In this document: positions 25,695 to 33,445 of the stretch, one piece after another
Layout of the letters: each line of letters starts with the position of its first letter
Position numbering within the stretch: the stretch's first letter is position 1
Source: Candidatus Fermentithermobacillaceae bacterium
GTDB taxonomy: Bacteria; Bacillota; Sulfobacillia; Fermentithermobacillales; Fermentithermobacillaceae
Direction: 5' to 3'
Length of the DNA stretch: 64,000 bases
Assembly (NCBI GenBank): GCA_012837895.1
Contig: DUQH01000003.1
Location: 1-64,000, forward strand
Notes under the pieces: generated by a model
What the model saw: the letters and a program-made list of their open reading frames with translations, nothing else
What the model was told of the DNA's origin: nothing
Database searches by the model: none
Program-made: the position numbers and the translations under genes

Positions 25695-27536
25695 CTAGTG
25701 CTTCAGAGTAACGGTGCCCTTGCCTGACCTGCCAGGATAAGCCCCGTCTTCCTTGTCGCCAAGGTGTCCTTCATAGAGTGATGCCACAAAATCGCCCCTA
25801 GCTGCCACTTTCTTGAGCACTTCCAGGATGCCTTCCCTTAGCTCAGTTTCAATCCTTTCAGCTTCCGGTGTCGGGCTGATACCGCCCTCGCCGAAGAACC
25901 TTAAAGCAGCAGCGGTAGCTTTCAAAGTATCTACCCTTGCAGGTGCTGTGATTGGGCCTCCGGCATAAGCTTCGTCTGATGAAGCAATAGTCACGGCCGT
26001 CGCACCTGAATCCAGGGCCAGGGCCGCGTGAAGCGCTGTCATTACCGATGACTGGCACCTGTCTTGGGTCTGGGTAAGGAATCCAACAGGCGCACCTGGC
26101 CAGATAGGAGCGTCTATGATAGAAGACAGCACTCTCATTTTAGCTACGTTAAAGTCGATGAAGTTGTGCTCAGTGTACCCTGTGACCATACCTTCAGGCG
26201 AATTGGCAAACAGCGGCTGCAACAAGGGGCGTCCTCCCTGCAGCACTCCTGCTGTAGCAACTATCAACATGCCTGCAAAAGCCTTTGCCGCAGGAACACC
26301 GCATAGTTCCTCGTTGGTCACTACGTCATAGGGCAGATTGTGCTGGGCAGCAAGCCTCATGGCCTCGACCCCGTCTACAGTCAGACGCTCAGGGTCGGTG
26401 CCCGCGCCCAAGCTACCGTACACAATGTTGATCTTGGTCAGATCTGCGCCTGAAAGGTGAGCTAACACAACTGTTTCAGGTGTATTGAGGCCCCTGTGGG
26501 CTCTTACTTGCCACAGAATGCCTGGAATCAGCCCGCCTTTTATCAAGCGGAGGTTGTCGAGCGTGAGCACTGTCCCGTCATGTTCATGGCTCCATGCCTG
26601 TTCCAATAAGCCTTCGTTCCTGGCTCCCCACGACGGGTCAAAATGGACTACACCCCTGGCTCCCCAAGCGACGCTCAGGTTGATGTGGTAAGCGTCCATC
26701 ACAGGACAGCCGGTGCCATACTGGACAAACACGTTACGGTCATTGAGTATATCCTGAGACCTTGGGATCACGATGCTGTCGGCATTTTTCAAGAGTGAAC
26801 GGATATAGCCGGCTTCTTTTTCGGTGATAGGCCTCGTATGAGACACATGTTTCCCTGTCAAATACCATTCTTTTACCTCACCTGACGTCAGGGAAGCATA
26901 GTCGTTGCGCAGTGTTGAATATAGCCCCGGGTTGGAATCTCTTTCAGACTCCATCTCAATTCTCAAGCGGGCCCTTTCTACACCGGAACTTGTGTGCTTA
27001 TTTGCCCAGTCTATGAGCTGCTGGGCAATGGTCGTGCACAGGTAACCAATCTCACTGTCAAGGAACTTATAAGTAAACCCTGCTGTAAGATCGGCTTTCT
27101 CCCGGCGCCTGCTTCCGGTTGACAGGTCCAGTTCCTGCCCTTCAACATAAGCAACCGCAGCTTCAACAGGAGTGTCTGGCCCAAAACCTGCATCAAATCC
27201 AAGTTCCTGCGCGATCACTGGCTTCATGCTCAGACCGCCTGCAACAAGTTTGGCCTTTTCCCTCAAGCCAGCAGCATCACACAGGTCCACAAACTTGGCC
27301 AGGAGCTCAGAGATACCATAGCTCAACGCACGGCTTATCATGATAAAGTCGGGATCCATGGCTTTCGCCCGTGCCACAATCTCTTCCATTGAAAGGTCAG
27401 GCGGAAGTAATGTTACCTCATGCCCTCTTTCAAGAAGCTTCCTTCGGATGAGTTTGAGGCCTACGTCATGAACCGGATCGAGTGGGGCAAGAACCACTTT
27501 GCGAGGCGTTATCCCTTTGCTACGTCCTTGTTCCAT
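25695..27536 (-). CDS. Fused B12-binding / GlmE-like mutase of unknown substrate
   Basis: A 613-residue protein. Residues 12-135 form a cobalamin-binding Rossmann-like domain (VVLAPLDPVHDVGLKLI, later LVAGGLS). After a linker, residues 255-560 resemble the TIM barrel of glutamate mutase epsilon (GTGCPVMDAYHINLS, KINIVYGSLGAG, ALALDSGATAVTIAS). Glutamate mutase has these as separate subunits; here they are joined, with the B12 domain first. The lower-ligand motif reads D-P-V-H-D-V-G, so the usual D-x-H-x-x-G aspartate is one residue early. The reaction should be an adenosylcobalamin-dependent rearrangement. ridA, an FCD regulator and a KamB-like gene suggest an amino acid or related acid as substrate. 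The ATG lies three bases after the preceding stop, with GGAGGTG overlapping that gene. Confidence 0.7.
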   Translation of the reverse strand: MEQGRSKGITPRKVVLAPLDPVHDVGLKLIRRKLLERGHEVTLLPPDLSMEEIVARAKAMDPDFIMISRALSYGISELLAKFVDLCDAAGLREKAKLVAGGLSMKPVIAQELGFDAGFGPDTPVEAAVAYVEGQELDLSTGSRRREKADLTAGFTYKFLDSEIGYLCTTIAQQLIDWANKHTSSGVERARLRIEMESERDSNPGLYSTLRNDYASLTSGEVKEWYLTGKHVSHTRPITEKEAGYIRSLLKNADSIVIPRSQDILNDRNVFVQYGTGCPVMDAYHINLSVAWGARGVVHFDPSWGARNEGLLEQAWSHEHDGTVLTLDNLRLIKGGLIPGILWQVRAHRGLNTPETVVLAHLSGADLTKINIVYGSLGAGTDPERLTVDGVEAMRLAAQHNLPYDVVTNEELCGVPAAKAFAGMLIVATAGVLQGGRPLLQPLFANSPEGMVTGYTEHNFIDFNVAKMRVLSSIIDAPIWPGAPVGFLTQTQDRCQSSVMTALHAALALDSGATAVTIASSDEAYAGGPITAPARVDTLKATAAALRFFGEGGISPTPEAERIETELREGILEVLKKVAARGDFVASLYEGHLGDKEDGAYPGRSGKGTVTLKH

Positions 27537-27539
27537 ATG

Positions 27540-27767
27540 TTACACCTCCTGGTCATACCACTGGTAGTCTGCCGAGGGCCGGTACACATAACCCCTCAAC
27601 CTTATCCTTACACCCGGACCTCCCATTTCGCAGAACACCACGTCGGCATCTTCAAATCCCAGTTCGGCCATGAGCCTCAAACCGAGTGTCTTACCTTCAT
27701 CAACATCTTTGCATAGTATAAATGTTTCAACGTCACATCCATCGAGGATGCGGTGCTTAATCGACAT
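27540..27767 (-). CDS. Conserved-context 75-residue hypothetical protein
   Basis: I do not recognise this acidic, soluble protein. It contains two cysteines early on (GCDVETFILC) and a glycine turn (CEMGGPGVRIRLRGYVY). The start ATG at 27767 has GGAGG 7 bases upstream and overlaps the end of the regulator gene by 11 bases. Its stop lies three bases before the mutase start, so all three are translationally coupled. It could be a small mutase subunit, as D-ornithine aminomutase has, but shows no visible likeness to OraS or GlmS. Confidence 0.6.
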   Translation of the reverse strand: MSIKHRILDGCDVETFILCKDVDEGKTLGLRLMAELGFEDADVVFCEMGGPGVRIRLRGYVYRPSADYQWYDQEV

Positions 27768-28521
27768 CTTCCCGCCTCCCATTCGCGATCTCGGCCCAGT
27801 ACCTGTCTACGTCCTTGATAACGCCGTCTATGTGCTCAGTCATAGCCATCCTGGCACCTTCCTTGTCCCGTTTCGCTACTTGGACAAGAATCCGCCTGTG
27901 GTCCCTGACCATTTGAGACCCTACTCTCGCCCGGATGTACTCCAGAACCCTGCCTATCTGGGGATTGTTGTAGATTAGGTCCAGGGCGCCTGCAAGTACT
28001 CTATTCTTGCACGCTTCCGCCAAGCACCGGTGAAACTCCGCGTCTTTTTCAACTCCTGAATGCCCTGTCTTGAGAAGCTCCTGGTGCTCCTCTATTATCT
28101 TCTCCAATTTGCCAAGTTCCTCTTCAGTCACGTTCTGGGCTGCCAAGTAAGCGGTTTCGCTTTCAATTGCCCGGCGCGCAATCAGAGCATCTACGAGATG
28201 CTTCCGGCCGCGTATTGTAAGGCTCTCTGCCAGGGCATTGTGGGATTCCCTGTTTACCTGTTCATGCAGCCACTCCTGGAGAGCTTCCTGCCCTTGGAGA
28301 GTTATGACCCTGCCCACGCGGCCTTCGATACGTGCGTGCCCGTTATCCTCCAGCGTTTTCAATATCCTGCCTGCGGTGGCCCTGGACACTTCCAAGCCCT
28401 TTTTCTTAAGCAGACTACAGAGACGCCAAGCGCCAATAGGCCGGGAAGACTCTCCTATAACCTCTAACGCTCGGAAATAGGCTTCATTGGAACTTACCCT
28501 CAGGAACCTCACCTCCCCCAA
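27757..28521 (-). CDS. FCD-domain regulator with an atypical winged helix
   Basis: A 254-residue transcription factor. Residues 15-85 form a winged helix with GESSRPIGAWRLCSLLKKKG and SRATAGRILKTLEDNGHARI. This looks more like the NrpR/RNase-R type (HTH_12) than the usual GntR domain. Residues 105-240 are an FCD ligand domain (IARRAIESETAYLAA, DAEFHRCLAEACKN, HRRILVQVAKRD) whose Asp and His residues usually bind a metal and a carboxylate ligand. It lies between ridA and the mutase and probably controls the operon by sensing its substrate or product. A palindrome at the operon promoter is the likely site. Confidence 0.75.
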   Translation of the reverse strand: MGEVRFLRVSSNEAYFRALEVIGESSRPIGAWRLCSLLKKKGLEVSRATAGRILKTLEDNGHARIEGRVGRVITLQGQEALQEWLHEQVNRESHNALAESLTIRGRKHLVDALIARRAIESETAYLAAQNVTEEELGKLEKIIEEHQELLKTGHSGVEKDAEFHRCLAEACKNRVLAGALDLIYNNPQIGRVLEYIRARVGSQMVRDHRRILVQVAKRDKEGARMAMTEHIDGVIKDVDRYWAEIANGRREDVD

Positions 28522-28563
28522 GAAATCAGCGAGAGAATGCCTGGACCGGGAGACTGTTCTGGA

Positions 28564-29025
28564 TTACTCTTTGACAAACGCGATGACTTCCACTTCTACC
28601 GGAACGTCAAGAGGAAGAGCTGTAACGCCTACGGCTGCCCTCGCGTGTCTGCCCTTGTCACCGAAAACCTCAAGGAATAGATCGGAAGCGCCGTTAACTA
28701 CTTTAGGAGCATCTGTGAAATCAGGGGAACAAGCTACGAAACCTGTTACTTTGACTATGCGTTCTACATTGTCCAAGGACCCGGCAACGCTCTTGATGAT
28801 AGCCAGGGCATTGAGAGCGCACTGCTTCGCTTCTTCCTGTGCGTCTTCCAAGCTAACCTCGCTGCCTACTTTACCTGAAACCCTGACTTTTCCGTCCCTG
28901 AGGGGGATCTGTCCCGAAACATACACCCAGTTACCTTGCTTTACAGCAGGCACATATGAAGCCACCGGTGCAGGAGCTTCAGGGAGAGTCAATCCCAATT
29001 GGGCCAGTCTTTCTTCTACTGTCAT
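28564..29025 (-). CDS. ridA: RidA-family enamine/imine deaminase
   Basis: A 153-residue member of the RidA/YjgF/TdcF family, which hydrolyses reactive enamine and imine intermediates of PLP-dependent amino-acid breakdown. The variant with GNWVYVSGQIPLRDGKV near residue 32, QCALNALAIIKSVAGSLDNV near 86 and RAAVGVTALPLDVPVEVE near the end belongs to the longer clade. GGAGGT lies before the ATG. It is the first gene of the mutase operon, which points to a pathway that handles an amino acid or forms an unstable imine. Confidence 0.88.
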   Translation of the reverse strand: MTVEERLAQLGLTLPEAPAPVASYVPAVKQGNWVYVSGQIPLRDGKVRVSGKVGSEVSLEDAQEEAKQCALNALAIIKSVAGSLDNVERIVKVTGFVACSPDFTDAPKVVNGASDLFLEVFGDKGRHARAAVGVTALPLDVPVEVEVIAFVKE

Positions 29026-29057
29026 TGTATGTACCTCCTAGTGAGAGTTTTTGATGC

Positions 29058-29090
29058 AGTATAGTCTAAACCTCATCAGCAATGAGTTAG
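29058..29090 (-). promoter_or_regulatory. Promoter and candidate operator of the ridA-mutase operon
   Basis: The minus-strand -10 is TATACT at 29058-29063, about 30 bases before the ridA start. The -35 position falls in a dyad, CTAAACCTCAT (29066-29076) facing ATGAGTTAG (29082-29090), with CTCAT/ATGAG matching perfectly around CAGCA. A palindrome over the -35 is a typical repressor site, probably for the FCD regulator encoded by the second gene. Confidence 0.5.
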
Positions 29091-29158
29091 TCATCATTTT
29101 GATAATAACACTCAAGCATGTTGCACACAACATCAACTTCCCTGCCGTCCACGTGGTT

Positions 29159-29192
29159 GGATGAGGCTACTCATCCCTAAGTAGCCTCATCC
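29159..29192. terminator. Perfect 13-bp hairpin at the end of the P-type ATPase remnant
   Basis: GGATGAGGCTACT (29159-29171) pairs exactly with AGTAGCCTCATCC (29180-29192) around 8 bases. The ancestral stop codon of the ATPase lies inside the stem (29167-29169). There is no U-tract, so it may be a terminator stem or an mRNA 3' structure. Confidence 0.5.
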
Positions 29193-30479
29193 CGTTGGCA
29201 ATCACCAGAAGTATGCTCCCTTCGTGAACCAGCATTCCGCTGCTGAGGAAAATAACCCTGCCAATAACCCTGCCAGGAGCAAAGCCACAACTGCCACTGC
29301 GAATACCACATTTTGCTTTACGATCTTCAGGATGTCGCGGCTGAGTCTGATCGAGTAAGGCACCCTTTCCAGCCGGTCAGCCATAAGGGCAATATCAGCG
29401 GTCTCTATTGCAGCCTGGGTCCCCGATGTGCCCATGGCGATGCTCACATCAGCTACGGCCAGTGCCGGGGCATCGTTAATCCCGTCACCCACCATGGCCA
29501 CAACATGGCCTTGAGATTGCAGTTGTTTGATAGCTTCCACCTTTTGTTCCGGCAACAGTCCTGCCTTGACCACATCTATTCCCAGTTGTGAAGCTACCCT
29601 CTGGGCTGACCCAGGGTTATCTCCTGTTAACATCACAGTTTGTTTGACGCCTGCCTGCTTGAGGCTTTGGACCAGTCCATAGGCTTCAGGCCGTATGGGA
29701 TCTTCTATTGCTATCACTCCGGCAGGATTTCCACCGACTGCCACCAACGCGATTGTCTGGCCTTGTTCTTCAAGCATCCTGACGACGGCCCCGGCACGCG
29801 GCCGCAATTGTATCCCACGGGATTGGAGCAGTCTCCTATTGCCCACTAGTATCTCCCCGTCACCTGACTGTGCTGCTGTTCCTAACCCGGCTTCCAAAAC
29901 CCAGTCCCACGCGTGTACGGGACTTACATTCTGTTCCTGGGCGTAAGTCAAGATGGCATTTGCAAGATGAGGCTCAGACCGCTGCTCGGCAGCAGCTGCA
30001 TATGATATGACTTTGCTTACTGCTTCAGCGCTGCCTGATCCAAGGCCGTGGTTGTTTGCTCCATCTCTGCGATAGCCGGCCTCTTCGCTGTCACGGTTTG
30101 CTCCACCCCTGTTATCGTTTACATCCCCAAAGGACATGACCGACGAAACCCTGGGCTGCCCTAGGGTAAGAGTTCCTGTCTTGTCGAAAGCTATAACGTC
30201 TACGCTGCCGATCCGCTCCAGGCGTTCGCCTCCTTTGATGATGGTAACCAGTAAAGGGATGGAGAATTGGCCTGCAGTGATCCTTGCCCAAGCTTCCTTT
30301 ACCACCTCTATACCTGCGACCAGGGCGCCTCCTATCATCAGCCAATAGTAAACCTTGTTCCCTGGCTGCACCCAAGCCGAAACCCATGCTGAGAAGATTA
30401 GGCTCCCTGAAACCGCCACAGTTACAAGTGTTTTGTTGTTTGAAATCCAATTCCACACTGCTCCAGGCTTTGAGTTCAT
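29167..30479 (-). pseudogene. Decayed heavy-metal P-type ATPase
   Basis: The phosphorylation site DKTGTLT, MLTGDNPGSAQRVA and MVGDGINDAPALAVAD are intact and indicate a Zn/Cd/Cu-type P1B ATPase. Helix 2 (QFSIPLLVTI) runs directly into IKGGERLERIGSVDVIAFDKTG, so the actuator domain, the TGES motif and the CPC/SPC metal-binding helix are missing; about 200 residues have been deleted in frame. Near the end the frame shifts. The current frame stops at 29202, but another frame continues with GMLVHEGSILLVIANGMRLL and stops at 29167. A 12-bp tandem duplication (AATAACCCTGCC twice, 29251-29274) lies at the shift. It cannot transport ions. Confidence 0.82.
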
Positions 30480-30576
30480 GTTTATCCCCTCCTAGACCGG
30501 TACCATGATGAGACGGTGAGCGTCCCTGCTGCACAGAAAAGCCGCTCATCACAAGTCATAACCGGGGCAATGCTTT

Positions 30577-31066
30577 TCATCTTTCTTTTCCGGGATCTGC
30601 AAAGGCACCCAATCTTCTGCTCAAAGTCTCAGGGGTGGTACCTATCCTGGCTGCAATTTCCGCCCAGGCAACAGGTACAGTGATTTCCAGCCCTTCATCT
30701 GTAGCTGTCCCGCTTGCTACCTAGGTTCTGGACCGAATTCCTATGCAAGAGACAAACACTTGCATTTTCTGCGCAAATCAGATCCCCTTCAAACACCGAC
30801 TGTGCAAACAGGGCAAGTTCACCCAGGGATTCATGAGGGCCGACAGTCCGCACCACTTGCTCCCTACCGCTGGAACTAGTGTGAACCAGGTTCAGCCTGC
30901 CGCTGGCTACGATCATGAGGTATTCCACAGGATCCCCGGAAACCGCGATTACCTGGCCTTTCCTGTAAGTCTTGTGGTGCATTGACTGCCCGAGTTCGTG
31001 CAGTTCTTCAATGGACAGTGATTGAAAGATAGGGACACTTGCCGCACACATCCAGGCATTTTCCAC
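30577..31066 (-). pseudogene. Decayed Crp/Fnr-family regulator
   Basis: Residues 1-110 form a cyclic-nucleotide-type sensor domain (FQSLSIEELHELGQ, VIAVSGDPVEYLMIVASGRL, ESLGELALFAQS). The open frame then stops at 30695 after 123 residues. Beyond it, in another frame, 30577-30670 encodes the family's recognition region (AWAEIAARIGTTPETLSRRL) and a stop. About 60-70 residues, including the dimer helix, are missing or scrambled. It lies just upstream of the broken P-type ATPase in the same direction, so it was probably its metal- or redox-responsive regulator, and both decayed together. Confidence 0.75.
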
Positions 31067-31214
31067 CTAAGGCCACCCCCTCATCAACCAGGTTCAATCC
31101 TAAAACCCGACCCAATCCGAACTTCCCCTGTAGCCGTCCCGTCTATATTATACAAGTACATGCAAAGGCAAGGCGCAACAACTGCTGTACCCGTACAGTT
31201 GTCCAAAGGAACAC

Positions 31215-32123
31215 TTGCCAAACCCAAACGAGATCCCTGGAAGGAGGTCCCATCGTTTGATAACAGTTCTTACAGGCAAACGGCCATGGATAGCGGCACT
31301 TCTTGCTGCCGGACTCATTGCATATCTCTTGTACCTTGAAAACACTTCACTCAGGGTCACTCACTATGAAGTCACGTGTCCTGACCTGTCCAAGGCTTTC
31401 AACGGGTTCAGGATAGCTTTGATTTCAGACCTCCACGGCAACACATTCGGACGTGAACAAGCACAACTTGTAGCTGCTATCAGGGAGTTTGAGGCAGATA
31501 TAATAACCATTCCCGGCGATCTCGTGGATGAAAGAGAATTCACTTTTGCCCCGGCGGTTTCACTTATCAAGGGGATTCAAGGGCTGGCTCCAGTCTATTA
31601 TGTATGCGGCAATCACGAAGCAGCTTCCGGCAAACTCGACATGATCCAAGCCCAACTTGAGAATTTTGGAGTCACTGTGTTGAGGAACCAGGCTGTTTCC
31701 ATCATAAGAGGCGACAGCAGTATCAGGGTTGCAGGTCTCGATGACCCGTTGACTTTGAATGCACCGGCAAGCCGGCGGGAAAAGGAATTACACCACATCC
31801 TTTCCCAGATTACAGCTGATAACCCGGGAGCATTTACCATCCTGCTCTCTCACAGGCCAGAGTTGATAGACGTATATGCAGCTTCTGAAGTTGACTTGGT
31901 ACTATGTGGCCATGCCCACGGGGGGCTCATCAGGTTGCCGGGTGTGGGAGGGCTCGTAGCACCGGGACAAGGGCTGCTGCCCAGCTACACCGCAGGGTTA
32001 TACCAAACCTGTAACACCTTTATGGTCGTAGGCAGGGGGCTTGGCAACAGCGCGGCGTTTCAGGTAAGGATCTTTAACCGGCCTGAGCTGGTCTTGATTA
32101 CCCTGAGATCGGGATCACCCTAA
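31215..32123 (+). CDS. Membrane-anchored metallophosphoesterase
   Basis: A 302-residue YkuE/YaeI-type phosphoesterase. One N-terminal transmembrane helix (about residues 25-42) is followed by the calcineurin-like metal motifs: SDLHGN, GDLVDE, CGNHE, LLSHRPE and GHAHGG. Members of this group cleave phosphodiesters such as lipid A precursors or cyclic nucleotides; the substrate here is unknown. It is the only clear plus-strand gene between 22.7 and 62 kb, and is divergent from the decayed regulator. GGAGG occurs inside the proposed N-terminus (near 31240), so the true start may be a GTG/TTG a little downstream. Confidence 0.82.
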   Translation: MPNPNEIPGRRSHRLITVLTGKRPWIAALLAAGLIAYLLYLENTSLRVTHYEVTCPDLSKAFNGFRIALISDLHGNTFGREQAQLVAAIREFEADIITIPGDLVDEREFTFAPAVSLIKGIQGLAPVYYVCGNHEAASGKLDMIQAQLENFGVTVLRNQAVSIIRGDSSIRVAGLDDPLTLNAPASRREKELHHILSQITADNPGAFTILLSHRPELIDVYAASEVDLVLCGHAHGGLIRLPGVGGLVAPGQGLLPSYTAGLYQTCNTFMVVGRGLGNSAAFQVRIFNRPELVLITLRSGSP

Positions 32124-32139
32124 GTGAGTTCGTGGCAAC

Positions 32140-32679
32140 TCACCGGCCATACACCATGAGTTTCCATATGATGAACCCAGTCAGGAAGCCAAAAATGTCA
32201 CCGATCAGGCAAGCCGGCAAAGCGTGCCTGGTTTTCCTGATGCCAACTGACCCGAAGTAGATGGTTACTACGTAGAAACTCGTGTCAGTTGCGCCCTGCA
32301 GTATTGACGCAAGCAGCCCAAGGGAAGTGTCAGGCCCATGAACCCGCAGGATTTCACCGGTTACGCCAAGGGAGCCACTGCCACTTATTGGCCGGGTAAC
32401 GATAATCGGGAGCACTTCTGTCGGGATTCCCCAAGGTTTGAGCAGGCGGCCCATATGCTTGGACACTAGTTGCAATGCGCCTGAGCCCCTGAAACACGAG
32501 ATGCCCACGAATATAGCGAGGAGGTATGGAAGGGTGCCTATAATCACCTGCAAGCCTTCCTCAGCGCCCTTCACAAACGTCTCATAGACAGGCACTCCCT
32601 TGACCCACGCGTAAAGGGGCACCCCTATAAGGATGATTGGGAACACATACATTCCCAGATTGGCCAGGAAAAACATCAT
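32140..32679 (-). CDS. spmB: Spore maturation protein B
   Basis: A 179-residue membrane protein with about four hydrophobic segments and the nucleoside-transporter 'gate' pattern of the SpmA/SpmB family (FVGISCFRGSGALQLV, then RPISGSGSLGVTGEIL). SpmA and SpmB act in spore core dehydration. Its ATG overlaps the spmA stop by four bases. The gene is at full length and ends 17 bases from the convergent metallophosphoesterase. Confidence 0.92.
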   Translation of the reverse strand: MMFFLANLGMYVFPIILIGVPLYAWVKGVPVYETFVKGAEEGLQVIIGTLPYLLAIFVGISCFRGSGALQLVSKHMGRLLKPWGIPTEVLPIIVTRPISGSGSLGVTGEILRVHGPDTSLGLLASILQGATDTSFYVVTIYFGSVGIRKTRHALPACLIGDIFGFLTGFIIWKLMVYGR

Positions 32680-33275
32680 GGCAGTTTGCTTCCTCCTTGA
32701 GTCTCATCCCAACGTTTAGAAAACAGCCTGTGAGCCAGGAGCCCTGCACAAGTTGATACAAGTCCGGCCACCGCGGTAGGACCGGCCACTATCGCCGGGT
32801 TTTGTGAACCTAACGCAGCCCTAAGTGCTATGACCCCCGATGGAAAAATACAAAAACCTGCTGCGCTGATTATCACTAGGGTTATCATTGAGTGGATCGC
32901 CTGGTAAGTCTCACCGTGGACTTGCCTGATCTGAGCCATTGCTTTAAGCCCAAGAGGAGTTTGGGAACTCAAACCCAGAATGTTCGATATTATCGTGGCA
33001 GATATAGCGCCCATTATCTTTTCTTCATCCTTGACATGCGGAAACAGCGGGCCAAGTACAGGCCTGGTAACCCTGGCCAACGCATCTATGAGCCCTGATT
33101 CATTGGCAAGCCGCTCAATTCCGACCCAAAGGCAAAATATGCCGGCAAGGCCGATTACAAGCTGAACTGCATCGTACGCCCCCTCCAACACCGACGACAT
33201 TAGGGCGTCTACATTGCCTGTCATCAGGGCTACCACAGATCCGGATATGATCAATACAAGCCATACAGCGTTCAT
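32676..33275 (-). CDS. spmA: Spore maturation protein A
   Basis: A 199-residue membrane protein, partner of SpmB. The family start MNAVWLVLIISGSVVALMTG and the gate segment (GAISATIISNILGLSSQTPLGLKAM) are present. The ATG at 33275 has GAGGGG 8 bases upstream; the frame is open to 33365, but the extra 30 residues do not match the family. The spmA-spmB pair is probably transcribed from a promoter within 33276-33396. Confidence 0.92.
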   Translation of the reverse strand: MNAVWLVLIISGSVVALMTGNVDALMSSVLEGAYDAVQLVIGLAGIFCLWVGIERLANESGLIDALARVTRPVLGPLFPHVKDEEKIMGAISATIISNILGLSSQTPLGLKAMAQIRQVHGETYQAIHSMITLVIISAAGFCIFPSGVIALRAALGSQNPAIVAGPTAVAGLVSTCAGLLAHRLFSKRWDETQGGSKLP

Positions 33276-33396
33276 AACACACCCCTCTCCCAATCCCAGG
33301 TAGACAGATAACTCGTACAAAACAGGTACCTCGTAGCTAAAGATATGTGTCCCGGAACCTGACAATGAGAAGAGGGCAGCCGGCGGAAATAAGAGC

Positions 33397-33439
33397 GGGC
33401 AAGGGCCCGTCTCCTACTGTATAGAGCTGGCCCTTGCCC
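33397..33439 (-). terminator. Terminator after the SASP gene
   Basis: GGGCAAGGGCC (33397-33407) pairs exactly with GGCCCTTGCCC (33429-33439), an 11-bp GC-rich stem, followed on the minus strand by GCTCTTATTT. It lies seven bases after the SASP stop and would end the ku-lig-pol-sasp transcript. Confidence 0.75.
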
Positions 33440-33445
33440 TATCTA

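Noticed and set aside
25695-27536. Ordinary glutamate mutase
   Set aside because: The B12 domain is fused at the N-terminus, the D-x-H-x-x-G aspartate is shifted, and methylaspartase and mutL are absent.
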